Source of the DNA: Mesotaenium endlicherianum
Taxonomy: Eukaryota; Streptophyta; Zygnematophyceae; Zygnematales; Mesotaeniaceae
Length of the DNA stretch: 27,515 nucleotides
Direction of reading: 5' to 3'
NCBI GenBank assembly: GCA_009602735.1
Contig: WELA01006786.1
Location: 424,411 to 451,925 of the forward strand
The translations under genes and the position numbers were made by a program. Below, in pieces: positions 1 through 10,610 of the stretch. Position 1 is the stretch's first letter. Each line of letters opens with the position of its first letter. Under the pieces are notes generated by a model, which did no database searches, was not told the DNA's origin, and saw only the letters and a list, made by a program, of their open reading frames with translations.

Positions 1-76
<76 letters not shown>
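1..76. repeat. (TC)n then (AC)n microsatellite
   Basis: About 28 TC dinucleotides (1-56) pass directly into about 10 AC dinucleotides (57-76). It is a compound simple repeat cut by the window edge, so its full length is unknown. Confidence 0.97.
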
Positions 77-781
77 TCATTCTCATGCGCCACTCATGCT
101 TTCTGGAGAGGCTCTCCTCATCCTGCGACGTGACAGTTACAAGCTCGCTGAAAGTGACAAGCAAGTTGTGCTTACTTGCACAGCAGACTTCCTTGTGGCA
201 GACTTCCTTGTCCTCATGCACTCAATGTTTGCCTTCCATCGTTTCTGCTCCGTTGCTACGACGTGTGAGCCGCTATATCCAAAAATCTAGCACTTTCAGC
301 TAACGCAAAACGCCATGCTTTTATGTGGAACCCGCTGCAGCCGCCCCAACCACTTGGTGCCCAACATGCTCACCCCCACCTCTTCCCACTCTCCCCTACT
401 TCTTCTACTCCCTCCGCTTCTCCCCTTCATGATGACCACAACGTTTTTGCTTATGTTTGTCGAAGTGCTTGAGCTCCTGAAAGTCTCTCCATGGGATGGA
501 GATGCAGTGGATATTCAGTTTCTTTTTGGGAGGCGTGGGTCTTGGCACCCCAGGAGTTGAAGCAGCTCGTCCCACTGGCCTATGAATCTGCCATCTGGCG
601 CGTGCACGTCCGCCTGTGTGCGTGTCCATGCGCGCATACGTGCGTGTGAGTTCGTGTGTGTGCGTGCACGTGTACACGTGCGTGCCGTAGTGAGTGTTTT
701 GACCTGTCCTTCTTTGACTTTTGTATCCTTTGTTTTGGTTCCGTTGTCCTTTCTTTCTCTTTCTTTGGGGGATGAGTGCAG
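77..781 (+). other. Probable intron or upstream part of the PRP40-like gene
   Basis: No exon with recognisable protein similarity was found here. The right end is a good 3' splice site: pyrimidine-rich sequence at 720-770, then a CAG at 779-781 just before the FF-domain exon. A stretch near 597-690 is rich in alternating GT/GC/AC. Earlier FF and WW exons of PRP40 must lie to the left of the window or be too short to see. Confidence 0.5.
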
Positions 782-1699
782 CGATGCAAGCGTGACTTCC
801 TGGAGCTCTTGAGGGAGGCGATCACGCCGGAGGTCGCGGCCAAGCAGGAGCACGAGAAGCGCGACGTCCTCACCGACTGGTCGGACGCCAAGAGGCTGCT
901 GCGATCCGATGCGCGCTACAACGCCACCCCTCGCCGCAAGCGGGAGAGCCTGTGGAGAGGCTACGCGGAGGATGTGTACTTGCAGCTGAAGGAAGAGAGG
1001 AGGCGGCACAAGGCCAGGAGCAAGGGGGACGGCAGCCCCAGGGACAGGGAGAGGGACAGGGACAGGGAGAGGGAGAAGGAAAAGGAGAGGGAGAAAGGGA
1101 AAGAGAAGGAGCGCAAGAGGACCCGCAGGTCGTCGCCGCCTGGGGAAGGTGAGGGTAGGACGAGGGGTCGCAGGTCATCTCCTTCTGAGAAAGAGGAGGG
1201 CGGGAAGAGGGGCGGAAGGTCTTCTTCATCGGAGGAAGAGGAGGGCGAGAGGAGGGGCCGGAGGTCGACTCCTCCAGAGGAAGGGGAGGGCAGGAAACGA
1301 CGTGGAAGGTTTTCTCCTTCTGACGAAGAGGAGGGCAGAAAGAGAGGTCGCAAATCGTCCCCATCTGAGGAGGAGGAGGAGGGCAAGAAGAGGGGCCGCA
1401 GCTCTTCTCCTTCTGAGGAGGAGGACGTAAGGAACAGGGGTCGCAAGTCGTCTCCTTCTGAGGAGGAGGAGGGCAGAAGAAGGGGGCGGAGGTCGTCGCC
1501 TTTGAAGAAAGAGGAGGGTAAGAAGAGGGGCCGCAGGTCGCCTCCTTCTGAGGAAGAGGAGGGCGAGAGGAGGGGCCGCAGGTCTTCTCCAGCGGAGGAG
1601 GGCAAGAGGAGGGGCCGGCGCTCGTCGCGAGACAGCAGCCACAAGCGTTCTCGAGATAGTCCGGATGATCGCCACAGAAGTAGGAGTAGGGCCAAATGA
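782..1699 (+). CDS. PRP40: PRP40-like pre-mRNA-processing protein, last exon (FF domain + RS/acidic repeat tail)
   Basis: Partial gene: this is the 3' exon, 305 residues plus TGA. PRP40 is a U1 snRNP-associated protein that helps bridge the 5' splice site and branch point early in spliceosome assembly in the nucleus. The first roughly 65 residues form an FF domain: the series FLELLREA, LTDWSDAKRLL, SDARYNAT and the closing W..Y follows the usual pattern (hydrophobic helix, W, DPRY-like turn, final aromatic helix). Then comes a basic/acidic stretch of RDRER and EKEKER, followed by about eleven degenerate 16-residue units of the type RGRRSSPSEEEEGxxR, ending in an RS-rich tail. The exon opens in frame 0 directly after a CAG acceptor; there is no in-frame ATG at the exon start, which supports an internal start. 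Family assignment rests on the FF domain plus charged tail; another FF protein (TCERG1-like) is the alternative. Confidence 0.72.
   Translation, partial: RCKRDFLELLREAITPEVAAKQEHEKRDVLTDWSDAKRLLRSDARYNATPRRKRESLWRGYAEDVYLQLKEERRRHKARSKGDGSPRDRERDRDREREKEKEREKGKEKERKRTRRSSPPGEGEGRTRGRRSSPSEKEEGGKRGGRSSSSEEEEGERRGRRSTPPEEGEGRKRRGRFSPSDEEEGRKRGRKSSPSEEEEEGKKRGRSSSPSEEEDVRNRGRKSSPSEEEEGRRRGRRSSPLKKEEGKKRGRRSPPSEEEEGERRGRRSSPAEEGKRRGRRSSRDSSHKRSRDSPDDRHRSRSRAK
1110..1640 (+). repeat. In-frame 48-bp coding minisatellite (SR/acidic units)
   Basis: About eleven imperfect copies of a roughly 48-base unit encode a block of RGRR/RGRK, SSPS, then a run of Glu. Length changes are multiples of three, so the frame survives. 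Every unit carries an SSP- or STP-like core, a likely kinase target. The same low-complexity strand bias produces long antisense open frames that are not genes. Confidence 0.85.
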
Positions 1700-3292
1700 G
1701 GGACATATAAGAGCGTCTTAAGCTCGAGCTCCAGGGGGGCAGACGACTCTGGTATTATCAAATGTCGGTGAAGGTCCCACATGCAAGTGCTGCTGCTGCT
1801 GCTGCTGCTGTTGCCGTTGCTGTTGCTGCAATGCGCTTTTAAGTGTGTTGTTAGGAGCCCATGCCGGTGAGATTGAGTGGCTTGTCAGTGTCGGCGTCTG
1901 CATCTTGGTTGTGAGTTCTTGCAAGCTTGCTTGTGCCTGATATGCTTGCTTATTGGTGTTGTGCGCGGCCCGAGGAGGATAGTGGGTGAAGGTCAGCTGG
2001 CAATCTGCTTCTATTGCAGAACTTGCCGGTGCCTGCCGTAGGAGATGCATTATTTATATGTTTGTGTATTGCAACATGCAAAGTATATTGTTTAATCATT
2101 TGAGTGGATGTGCAGCTAAATGCTGGTTTGCTATGTGCAACTTCACACTCCCTCCTCTATGTTGTTGGAAGCTCTGTTGTTCGTCCATTGAGGATGCGTA
2201 GTTCCCTGTAAGGAGCTGAACCATGCTACCTGCTAATTTAAAAGCTTGAGCGTTGTCTGCCTGCAAATGGGTTTAGTAAGCTGCATGTCAAGGCTGCTGC
2301 GCATGCAATTTCTATATGTATGCTCAAGTAAATGTATACGCACACAACGGTGCAAGGTTGCCTCTTCGAGATCCATACATCTCGGTCATCTCAATTATCT
2401 GAGTAATTTTGCGAGCAGCTCGCAGGCTCCATGTGCACACGCTTGGTTTTGCGGTATCATCTTTGATGAATGACATTGGAGTGTCTGATATAGGTAACGC
2501 TGTAGGCACACTTGGCTTATCTGGAGCACATATTTAGCTTGCTCAGAAGATCCTCTTTTGAAAAACATATAGCCACAGTAGTCGAATTCATTGTGCAAAT
2601 CTGGGAGTGTTTCAACCTGCGGCTCGATAATAAGTACTCTTCTGTGTCTGAATTGAGGCCATCCTATTGAAGCGAGGATTTTCACAGGGTTATCCCTGAG
2701 CAAGATATAAATGTGAAGAAACAAAGATACATAAAAGATCTCTGCCGATTTAAAAAAGTGCCCCCCTCCGATATTGTCTCGTGAAATTATACACTTTACA
2801 TAGTTTACAACAGATGCATACATTGCAAAATCTTCTCTCTTTGAGCACACATGATCTATGTGGCATGCGACGGCTCCCAAATCCTGCCTAATGGACCTGA
2901 ATTACTTGAACGAGAGTAAAGAAAAACAACCAGGGCTACAAGTGCAGACCATAGAAGCCAAACTTTTACGACACAACCCCCTTCAATCTAACACAAATTC
3001 CGCCAAAAGATAGTTCCTAGGCTAGCGAGGGCTAAGGACGAGGCAAACAGACAATAGCGACAACTCCTATATTGAGAACCAAGCACATCCTCAAGTAAGA
3101 ACGAGCAATCTCTATGTGTTCAGATAACCGACCTGGCCCACGTGATGGCTACCTCCTCCTAAAGCAGCTCAAAGAGCAGCAACACGAAAGGCCTTGCTTG
3201 TGGAATGACAGTCGCTCCAAAACGACGTGTGCATTCATACCCGACATGCAAGCGTCTTTATTCAAAGCGTTGTAACTTAAGTTCGTACAGAC
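1700..3292. other. Convergent intergenic region between PRP40 and PRP18
   Basis: This holds the 3' untranslated sequences of two genes that face each other. A CTG-type triplet tract lies at about 1788-1830. An open frame on the minus strand at 2395-2880 lacks an ATG at its start and matches no family I know. Nothing else was recognised. Confidence 0.6.
1788..1830 (+). repeat. (GCT)n triplet repeat
   Basis: About eight perfect GCT units followed by TTGCCGTTGCTGTTGCTGCA, an interrupted continuation. It sits about 90 bases after the PRP40 stop codon, so it is probably in the 3' UTR. Confidence 0.9.
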
Positions 3293-5040
3293 CTACTCTA
3301 CAGCAGTGGCTGTGAGTCTCAAGCGCTCCTCTCCGGGAGCTGCTGGCCTTATCCTTTGCTCCTCAGCCAAGAGCGTCACCAAGTCACTGCCGTTGGCGAG
3401 GCTGTTGAACTCTACCGACTTTGAGGGAAGAGCCGGGTATCTCCTTTGACACAGCGTCATGAGCCTCTTGACCGACTGCAGATACTTCCTCGTTGTTTCG
3501 TCGTTCATGATGTGGGCAACACTGTTGGTGTGGATCTTCTCCCGAGCGGAACGCTCGTGAATACCAACCATAGTGACTCCAATGGGCCAGGGCGAGTTGC
3601 CTATGGCCAGCTTGATGTACTTGTCCATGGCTGCCAAGTAGTCCCTGTCCTTGCACTTCTTCACCATGAACATGATGGCAGCCTTGATGTCGTCAAACAG
3701 TTGCTGCATTAAAGCAAGGGCAACGCCGTCATTTAGGTCCTGACGTTAAAGTAATTCTCAATCTTTCGGGATAGCAGAGACGGAGCTTCACTCCTGAAGT
3801 TAAACCGATTCTCAATGTCCCGGAATAGCAGAGACAGAGCTTTACAATCACGCTGTAAGGTATCTTTCACACAACTTGCTACACAGCATCTATTCGACAG
3901 CAGCAAACATTACAGACTGCCAGCACTATTCTGCTGCATAAGCGTCATGCCCAACCCTAAGTAAAACCACAGCACCAAACATGAATGCGTAGAGACTGCC
4001 ATGCAGGAGCAGATATTGAATGGTCCTTAACGTCAGCATGTTCTGAACCAGAGGTAAAGGGCACGCTTTCTGTAATTTAAAAGACGCCATGGATGTAACC
4101 TCTCTAAAAATAGCATACACAGTTGTTCTTGACACGACATACTACAGATGAGCATTTGAGAACGAAACCTAAAGCATAGACGTAAGCGGCTTATGTAAAA
4201 TACCTTCTTCCTGCACAACATGAACATAGGTTCCAGATATCGAGCACACTGCTTGTAGACTGCCAGATGCGATTTGCCGCGAGCACTTCTTTTATCAGCT
4301 TCTGGTCGCTCATCCAGTTCCTGCTTCCACTCCTTCAATAAACGCTTGAAAAAGACCAGAATCTTGTCTTCCTCACAAAGTTCTTCCCAATTCGCTTTGA
4401 GCTTCTTCGAATCTATGTCATCATCCTCATCAGATCCATCATCGCCACTACTCGCTCCTTCCCCACCTTCTTGAGTTCCTCCTATTCCTCCATCCTTGCC
4501 CTCCTGATCGTTGCTCTTACCTTTCGTTTTCTTTTTCACCTTTCTAAGTTCTCCGTGACCCGCTTTCTCTCCCTTGAGCATCTCTGTCATGTCCCTTAAG
4601 AAGTCGTTTCTTTGCCCTTCCATGAGTTCATTCTCTGGATTTAACACCCCAGCCTTCATGAGAGCTTTCAATCTCAACAACCGTGTATCATCATCTTCGC
4701 CAAATAAGGTAATAGGCTGCTTCAGCATCCTAAGCCGCCTGATAACTTCCACTCGAGGAAGGACCAGCTTGTCTATACTGTCCTCAGCCTCCGCGTCCAG
4801 ACTATCTACCTTCTTCTCCTTTCCCGCTGCTTGATCAACACCAGGCTGGTCCTCGTTCACTTTTTGCACTTCTTGGTTCCTAACTTTTGCAGCCTTCTGC
4901 TCTAGTTCCCTACGCTCTTCCTCTCGTAGCTGCTGTAAATTCTTCTGCTCAATTTCCCCCCTTCTCACATACTTCCTGCCAACAAAAGATTCCTCCCTCG
5001 CCTTCCGCTTACGCTCCAACTCCAACTTTATAGCATCCAT
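3293..5040 (-). CDS. PRP18: Pre-mRNA-splicing factor 18 (PRP18), complete, two exons
   Basis: Exons 5040-4204 and 3703-3293, joined in phase 0 (AAG|gtattt donor, tgcag|CAA acceptor), give 415 residues, close to the plant family length. PRP18 acts with SLU7 and the U5 snRNP in the second catalytic step of splicing, where it supports 3' splice-site choice. The N-terminus is a Lys/Glu-rich coiled-coil-like region. The SFM/PRP4-like motif is at about residues 92-125 (LPRVEVIRRL, then QPITLFGEDDD). A Gly/Asp/Ser acidic linker covers about 170-225. The Prp18 domain fills the C-terminal half, with the family's hallmark PWPIGVTMVGIHERSAREKI at about 317-336 and NDETTRKYLQSVKRLM after it. Both exons are intact and the intron is 500 bases. 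A start further upstream is unlikely: this ATG opens the conserved MDAIKLELERKRK-type beginning. Confidence 0.96.
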
Positions 5041-5828
5041 TTTGAGGTCCTTGACAGAGCGTATACAGAAGCAATCTGCTCTTCTTGTAACGACAAAAAG
5101 ACCAGCACCTCAACACTTGATATACAATGTGCCTAGATGGGCGCCTGCAGCAAGTCAGGGACGAAGGCTAGAAAGTATCTGTCGATATACAGGTGGAAGT
5201 TCGATTGGGGCAGGGTTTGAATTGGACAGAGTAGGAGCATGCAACATATATAATGGACCGTAGGTAGTTTTGCAAAGCATCCGGTACCATCCGGTACCAT
5301 TCGGTACCAATCGGCACCACGCTCCATTTCACTCCCCATCCTTCCCGTTCCTTCTGTTAAAAATAGTACGACTCGTGTACTACGATCACATGTTCTCAAG
5401 CGTCGGTCACGAGATTCCCTTGAACTAGCTAGTACTTGCAGTAATTACTGTTACGAGTCACTTCCAGTAACTATATGGCTTCACAACTTCCAACTGGCTA
5501 AACTGGTTACAATCAGTTACAATCAATGAGTTTAAATTAATCATTGACCTAATATGACCATTGTTGACCGATTGTTCGAGTCCTTTCCTTTGCTTTTCTC
5601 CATTTTTTCTATACTTTTCTCAACCTTTCTTCGCGTTTCTTCGAGGCCGGTACTTTTCGCCGCAGGGTGAAAAGGGTAGGCATGCAAACCTGGCATAAAC
5701 CCGAAGTCTTGTCCATAGGCCCTTTCTCTTTGCAAGACCCTCACCGCAACCCTTGCTACTTTCTCTTTCACCTCGAAAATCTCGGCATCCATTACTTTGT
5801 CAATTGATAACAGTCTTTTTCCTTCACC
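5041..5828. promoter_or_regulatory. Bidirectional promoter region of PRP18 and NAC-alpha
   Basis: The two ATGs face away from each other across 788 bases, so both promoters and both 5' UTRs must lie here. A TATATAAT-like string is at about 5247-5254, roughly 210 bases from the PRP18 ATG. Four 10-bp units lie at 5281-5320, and several GTTAC/GTAAC-type words lie at 5440-5525. Transcription starts cannot be fixed from sequence alone. Confidence 0.55.
5281..5320. repeat. Four tandem 10-bp units (CCGGTACCAT type)
   Basis: Two identical CCGGTACCAT units are followed by TCGGTACCAA and TCGGCACCAC, exactly in register. The core GGTACC is itself palindromic. The repeat lies inside the PRP18/NAC-alpha divergent promoter. 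Confidence 0.9.
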
Positions 5829-7301
5829 ATGACTGTCGATGATGGCATGGCCGCTTTGGCTGCAGAAATGGAGAGCCACAAGCTGAAGGAAGAGGTAGTT
5901 AAAATCTGACTATTCAGGTGCCTCGAGGAAAAAAAAAAGTTTGCAGTATCATGCCTGCTTGTTTCTGATACTCCTCGTATTTATGGAGAACTATAATGAA
6001 GATTGAAAATTGTATCATAAGGGACATTCTTTACGACCTGTTTTTGAGTGAAAGTAGCCCTTGTGCAAGGTGAAAGGCTAGTCAGTGACGGGCTGCAGTT
6101 TGGCATGTAGAAGACGTAAAAAGACTACTATGTTTCTGGAATGCAGGATGTAACTGTCGAAGATGACAATGAGGAGGACGAAGATGATGATGATGAGGAC
6201 GAGGGTGACGTCCCAGGGCTGGAGGAGGGTGCCGCTGATGAAGGTTAGTTGCTAGAATAGGTGAACGCGGAATACAACTACATTGACTGTCGAATGGGCT
6301 GAAGAGTCTTTTTTCCGTTCGGGAGCATTAAGCGTTGTAAATCTGTGGGCTGAGAGAAAATGTATTGGGGTCATTACTGCTGAATATGACGTAGTTTAGG
6401 AGCATTGAGTGTCGTAAATTTTTGGGCTGAGGAAAAGATGGGGTTATTGCTTGTGAAGATGATGGAGTACAGACGTCTACAAGCGACTACATTTTCTGTA
6501 TGTCTTGGCACTTAGTGTGCCGCCCTCACCCTAGCCCCCTATATGCTGTGTTGCCAGAGGATGGTGGACCCAAGGCAAAGCAGAGCAGGAGCGAGAAAAA
6601 GAGCAGGAGGGCAATGCAGAAGCTAGGCATGAAGCCCGTGCCAGGAGTGACACGCGTGACCATTAAGAAGAGCAAAAACGTAAGTACAGCTTCTGCCACT
6701 TAAGGGCTGAATGGTTTTTTGACAAATGGACACACTCGCGTTGGGGTGTCGGGAGCGTGTGCCACAAGAAAAGAAAAAAGTGTTATATGTTCAGGCCACT
6801 TGCGTATACCTGCATTAGAGGAGAGTCATTGCTAGGGCTTTGCTGAAAAATAAATTAGGTGGAAAAGTATGCATCCATGCGGGCCTTGCATTCCATCCCG
6901 GGAAGGCACCTATCTGATGGGGGAGCACCACATTCGTGTCATCGTTTCTCCTGCAGCAATTGATCGTAATCTCAAAACCAGATGTGTTCAAGAGTCCTGC
7001 TTCCGATACGCATATTATCTTCGGGGAAGCCAAGATTGAGGACTTGAGTTCTCAGCTACAGTCTCAGGCTGCAGAACAGTTTAGGGCTCCTGGTATTTCA
7101 CCGCTGGAAGCACGTGCTGCCCAGCCAGCAGCCACCATTGAGGAGGAAGACGAGGATACCGAGGTCGATGAGTCTGGAGTGGAGCCCAAGGACATTGAGC
7201 TCGTTATGACACAGGCTGGTGTCTCTCGCGGCAAGGCTGTTGCCGCATTGAAATCTCAAAATGGTGACATTGTCAGCGCCATCATGGAGTTGACACAATA
7301 G
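5829..7301 (+). CDS. NACA: Nascent polypeptide-associated complex subunit alpha, complete, four exons
   Basis: Exons 5829-5894, 6147-6243, 6558-6679 and 6957-7301 splice in phases 0, 1 and 0 into 209 residues, the usual plant length. NAC-alpha pairs with the beta subunit (BTF3) at the ribosomal exit tunnel, shielding nascent chains and keeping the signal recognition particle from the wrong ones. Residues 23-54 form an Asp/Glu-rich N-terminal stretch encoded by exon 2. Residues 60-130 are the NAC domain, beginning with the ribosome-contact motif [18 protein letters not shown] and followed by [20 protein letters not shown] and [10 protein letters not shown]. Residues about 170-209 are the UBA-like domain ([20 protein letters not shown] ... 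[10 protein letters not shown]). The join at residue 95-96 gives NQLIVIS where NILFVIS is more common, a mild variation. All introns begin GT and end AG. Confidence 0.97.
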
Positions 7302-9300
7302 TTGTCAGCACGATCTCTGAGCCTATCTGAAAATTTGGACATCTGCTTTGACAGCTATTGGAATTTAAGCCAAGTTTACCTGCAATATACTATTTTTTGT
7401 ATTTTGATAACTCGGGGATTTCTTCGGCTCTACTGTGTGCGCACTCTAGTTATTATAGTGCGTAATCTCCCTCTGTCACAATGCAGTGGAGTGAAAGCAT
7501 GCAAGTAGCTCACGCCTGCTATTTGTCGAGGCATCACATCATGTCGTTGAGCATGACTTTGGCATTCCAAGTTTCACTCCGTGTCTGCTGTATTTGAATT
7601 TGCAAGGTCTGTACTAGAACTGAGACCAGGCTGCATGCTCTTAGGATTTGGTATGTCATGTTTCAGTCTGGGGTGAAAGTGCCTGGTTTGTCAAAAGCGG
7701 CCACCAAGTTTGGACAAAGCCAACAGTTCTGATATGAGAGGTTGCACTTCTTTGAGTTGTGTAATATGAATGAAGCACATACGGAGTGGCAAGCATCTTT
7801 GCGTGCATCCTAGGTAGGATAAGTACCAGAGTAAGTTTTTGTTGAGGTTGCTTTGTGACTATCACCTGGCAACATATTGACATGCGCTCTGGTCAGTTGA
7901 TGCCTGACTTATCAAGTGGCACTCACTGTATGCATATATGACACTCAGATGAGTGACTTGTAATGTTCATGCACTTGAGTGATAGGCCACGTGAAGCGGG
8001 CAGAATATGGTGGTTGTCATTGTGGCCCACTTTGAGTACAACTGTGATTCACATGGTAGACGTTATTGAGCAGGACACTCAGTAGAACATGCCCTTTCAT
8101 CGTAAGCAGATCAATCGGTACAGGGTAAGCAACCGTTATTACCGCATACCACGAACTTACAGAAATAGACATAGATTGCCATTGCTGCTGTCAATTAATA
8201 TACTAATTAGTTTGACCACATGGTCAAACTGCATCATATTGATAAGGAATAAGCATTGAAAAAGGTACTATTGCTATAAGACTTACAAGGTACACAAAAG
8301 AGTGTGACATTGTGCATGTTCTGAATCAACCTGACGGTGCCCACCTATACGTTGCAATTGATTATTTACCGTATGCCAGCTTTTGCTATTTATGCTGTGT
8401 AATGCCCCACACACTAGTGATAGGTCACCTCAAGAGAGAAATCCTATCTACACCCATGCATGCTAGCTTAACAACGTAGATCTGAGCACATTTTCCTTAC
8501 CACATTTCTCTTTAGTCTGAGCCTGTCACCAGGTGCGCGCTCGCGTGCCTGCACACTCTCCCAGCACTCCTGTCAACAAATGCAGGGATGCGCGCAGGGA
8601 GGAGGGTAACGACTGGAGGGGTGATGTATAAGGCCTGCAGATGGGGGGTCGTTCCCCCTGCTGCCACCGGTGCTACAGAAGCTGACGAGAGCAAGAGATT
8701 CCAGAGGTCATTTGACTTCTGAGACGGCGCTGATGAGCCTCTCGTTGGTGCCGCTTGAGCTGGCAAGCATGTGTGCATAGTAGACGCAGGTTTCGAAAAT
8801 CGGGAAAAAAGGAACGTCGCCCTGATTGCAGGGCAAGGGGGGAGGCAGAGGGACTCAGGAGAGTACAGGCGGCGGCAGGAGCAGCGCCGGCGAGCGCGTG
8901 TGACTATGCACTCAGCAGCTGCGCTCAGTGCTTCGCAGAACCCTCAGCCTCCGGAAATTCGCAACGACCCAGCACACACAAAACACCCGAGACCGGGCCT
9001 TGCAGCCTGCACTACTAGCAAAAGCACCGAAGGGCAGCTTGGGGCGAAAGGAGCGGGGCGCCATGAGCTTAAGAACTGGAACCTGGGAAGCTGGTCGTCG
9101 AGATGCAGCCAGAGTGCGTCACTGCATCCACGCGTGCGTGTCGGCAGGGCTCCTCAGCAGACAGCGCCGGACTTAGTGGGGGAGCCAAGAGAAAAACAAA
9201 GCAACCCAGCAACCCTTCCCCTCCTTCCCCCCCTTCGCCATTGCTGCTGACAAGATTTGGATGTCAACAAGGGATGCAAGCAGGAGAGAGCAGGAGGAGC
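7302..9300. other. NAC-alpha 3' region and intergenic sequence
   Basis: The first few hundred bases are probably the NAC-alpha 3' UTR. A short perfect hairpin is at 8209-8230. From about 8500 the sequence turns GC-rich, continuing into the broken DUF4470-like locus. Minus-strand open frames at 8512-8720 could be a further downstream piece of that locus, but I could not tie them to it. No other gene was seen. Confidence 0.5.
8209..8230. repeat. Perfect short inverted repeat
   Basis: Arms AGTTTGACCA and TGGTCAAACT are exact reverse complements separated by CA, set in AT-rich DNA. The site could be a dimeric protein-binding site or a hairpin. The only neighbour within 1 kb is the NAC-alpha 3' end. 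Confidence 0.7.
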
Positions 9301-9319
9301 AGGGGGGCGGCAACATGAC

Positions 9320-10610
9320 TCACTGCTTGAGCAACGGCGCGCAGCACAGCAGCAGGTTGAGCAGCCCCACGCCATCTGCCAGGGTGGACGTCTCGACGGC
9401 GACGAAGCTGCAGCCGCAGCCAGCTGCCCCGACGTACATCTCCCCACTTGTACCCCCTCCACCTTTGCCACTGACAGCCTGAGCCCCTCCCCTCCAGTGG
9501 AAGGTGTACCTGAGGGGGGTTTTGCTCGCGGCAGCTGCTCCCCCCGCCTGGAGAGCGTGCGGCGGGCTTGGGGGAGAGCGCGTAGAGGCACAGCTGCAGA
9601 GCATTCCTCTTTAACAGGGTGACCCTCACGCGTCCCGCGGCATTTCTCTTCTGGAAGCCATGGAAACCCAAAGACCAGTCTTTCAACTTGTCCTGGCAGC
9701 ACCTATAGAAGAAGTTGTTACCGTTGCAGCTGCTGGCCCCCCCTAAGCCCGGGCTTGCGTGGCGATATCTTGGGTGCCCATCTCTGGGTGGTATTCGGCC
9801 AGGAGAGGGAAGTAAGAGTGGGAGGGGCATCTGCTATAATGCTCGAGTATTACTTGCCGTCCCCACCCACCAGTGCCACGTTGTGCAGTAAGGTCCTTGC
9901 TCGCAGCGGCAGCAGCAGGGAAAGTCACAGCCTGCCCAGACAGCCCCGTGTCGTACCACCTCTCTATCTCCCTCTGATAGACCTGCTGGTACACCTTGCT
10001 CACGCCCCCAGCCCCGTCCGTTGACACTCGCAACAAGACTGGCCAGCTCAGCTCGGCAATGTTGGCGTTGACCTTTCGGCAGATGACATCTGGTGAGACA
10101 TGCCAGCCACTGATGCCCCTCTCCGCCGGGCCCTCTTTAAACAATAGCGCTGGCTGGCAGCCTGCCGGGAAGCGATCCTCGCGGACTTGCGCCGCAAGCG
10201 GGCCCATAACTCTTGTGCAGCAGCATGCTTGCCAGTCTGTGATGACAGCGGCAACGCGAGCCCCGGTGGAAGCGTCGGGCACACTGAGAATGCCGAGGGT
10301 GCTCAAGGAGGAGCTGAGCAGCAAGCTGGCGAAGCAGGATGCCAGCCTGGCACTCTGCTCCCCTGTGGGTGACAGGTGGAACCACGCGGCCCAGAGGAAG
10401 TCGAGGTCAGAGTTGAGGATGCATCGCAGCCGGAGGCAACAAGCAGAAGCAGGGCAGTACGCGCCAGCGCCACATCATTGCTCTTGTTCAGGTAAAATGC
10501 CAGTGGCACTTTCTGAGCCCGACTACATGCACATGCATGCACCCAGCTAGGAAGCATCGCACGGAGAGGACCTCAAGTTACAACCCAAGAGCAAGCAAGA
10601 GGGGGGCACA
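9320..10610 (-). pseudogene. Frame-broken DUF4470-like (MYND-associated) locus
   Basis: Protein-like stretches appear in order on the minus strand but in different frames. They are: LLLGCNLRS near 10600-10570, a likely remnant of an LLLGCGD-type motif; NKSNDVALARTALLLLVASG (about 10488-10429); a long open piece at 10426-9743 containing LNSDLDFLWAAWFHLSP and VYQQVYQREIERWYDTGLSG; NNFFYRCCQDKLKDW (about 9720-9670) continuing to about 9550; and FVAVETSTLADGVGLLNLL followed by CCAPLLK (9406-9323). From memory, the last matches the DxxDTSNLxDHxGLLNLL signature of DUF4470 proteins of fungi and algae, whose function is poorly known. The second-to-third shift falls beside a run of seven G. A GTGAGT donor directly follows PLLK (about 9318). 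The piece could be a decayed gene, or a living gene with introns or homopolymer errors. The locus is clearly richer in G+C than its flanks. Confidence 0.45.

Noticed and set aside
870..1782. Antisense open frames of 273-278 residues opposite the PRP40 exon (Pro/Ser/Leu-rich).
   Set aside because: They mirror the 48-base coding repeat on the plus strand; low complexity, no family features.
2395..2880. 161-codon minus-strand open frame between PRP40 and PRP18.
   Set aside because: It begins with TTG, not ATG; the composition and residue pattern match no domain; nearby splice context is unconvincing.
5541..5879. 112-codon minus-strand open frame in the divergent promoter.
   Set aside because: It overlaps exon 1 of NAC-alpha in antisense and has no recognisable domain.
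8755..9622. Several plus-strand open frames in the GC-rich region.
   Set aside because: GC-rich DNA has few stops; they overlap each other and the minus-strand DUF4470-like pieces; no protein-like motifs.
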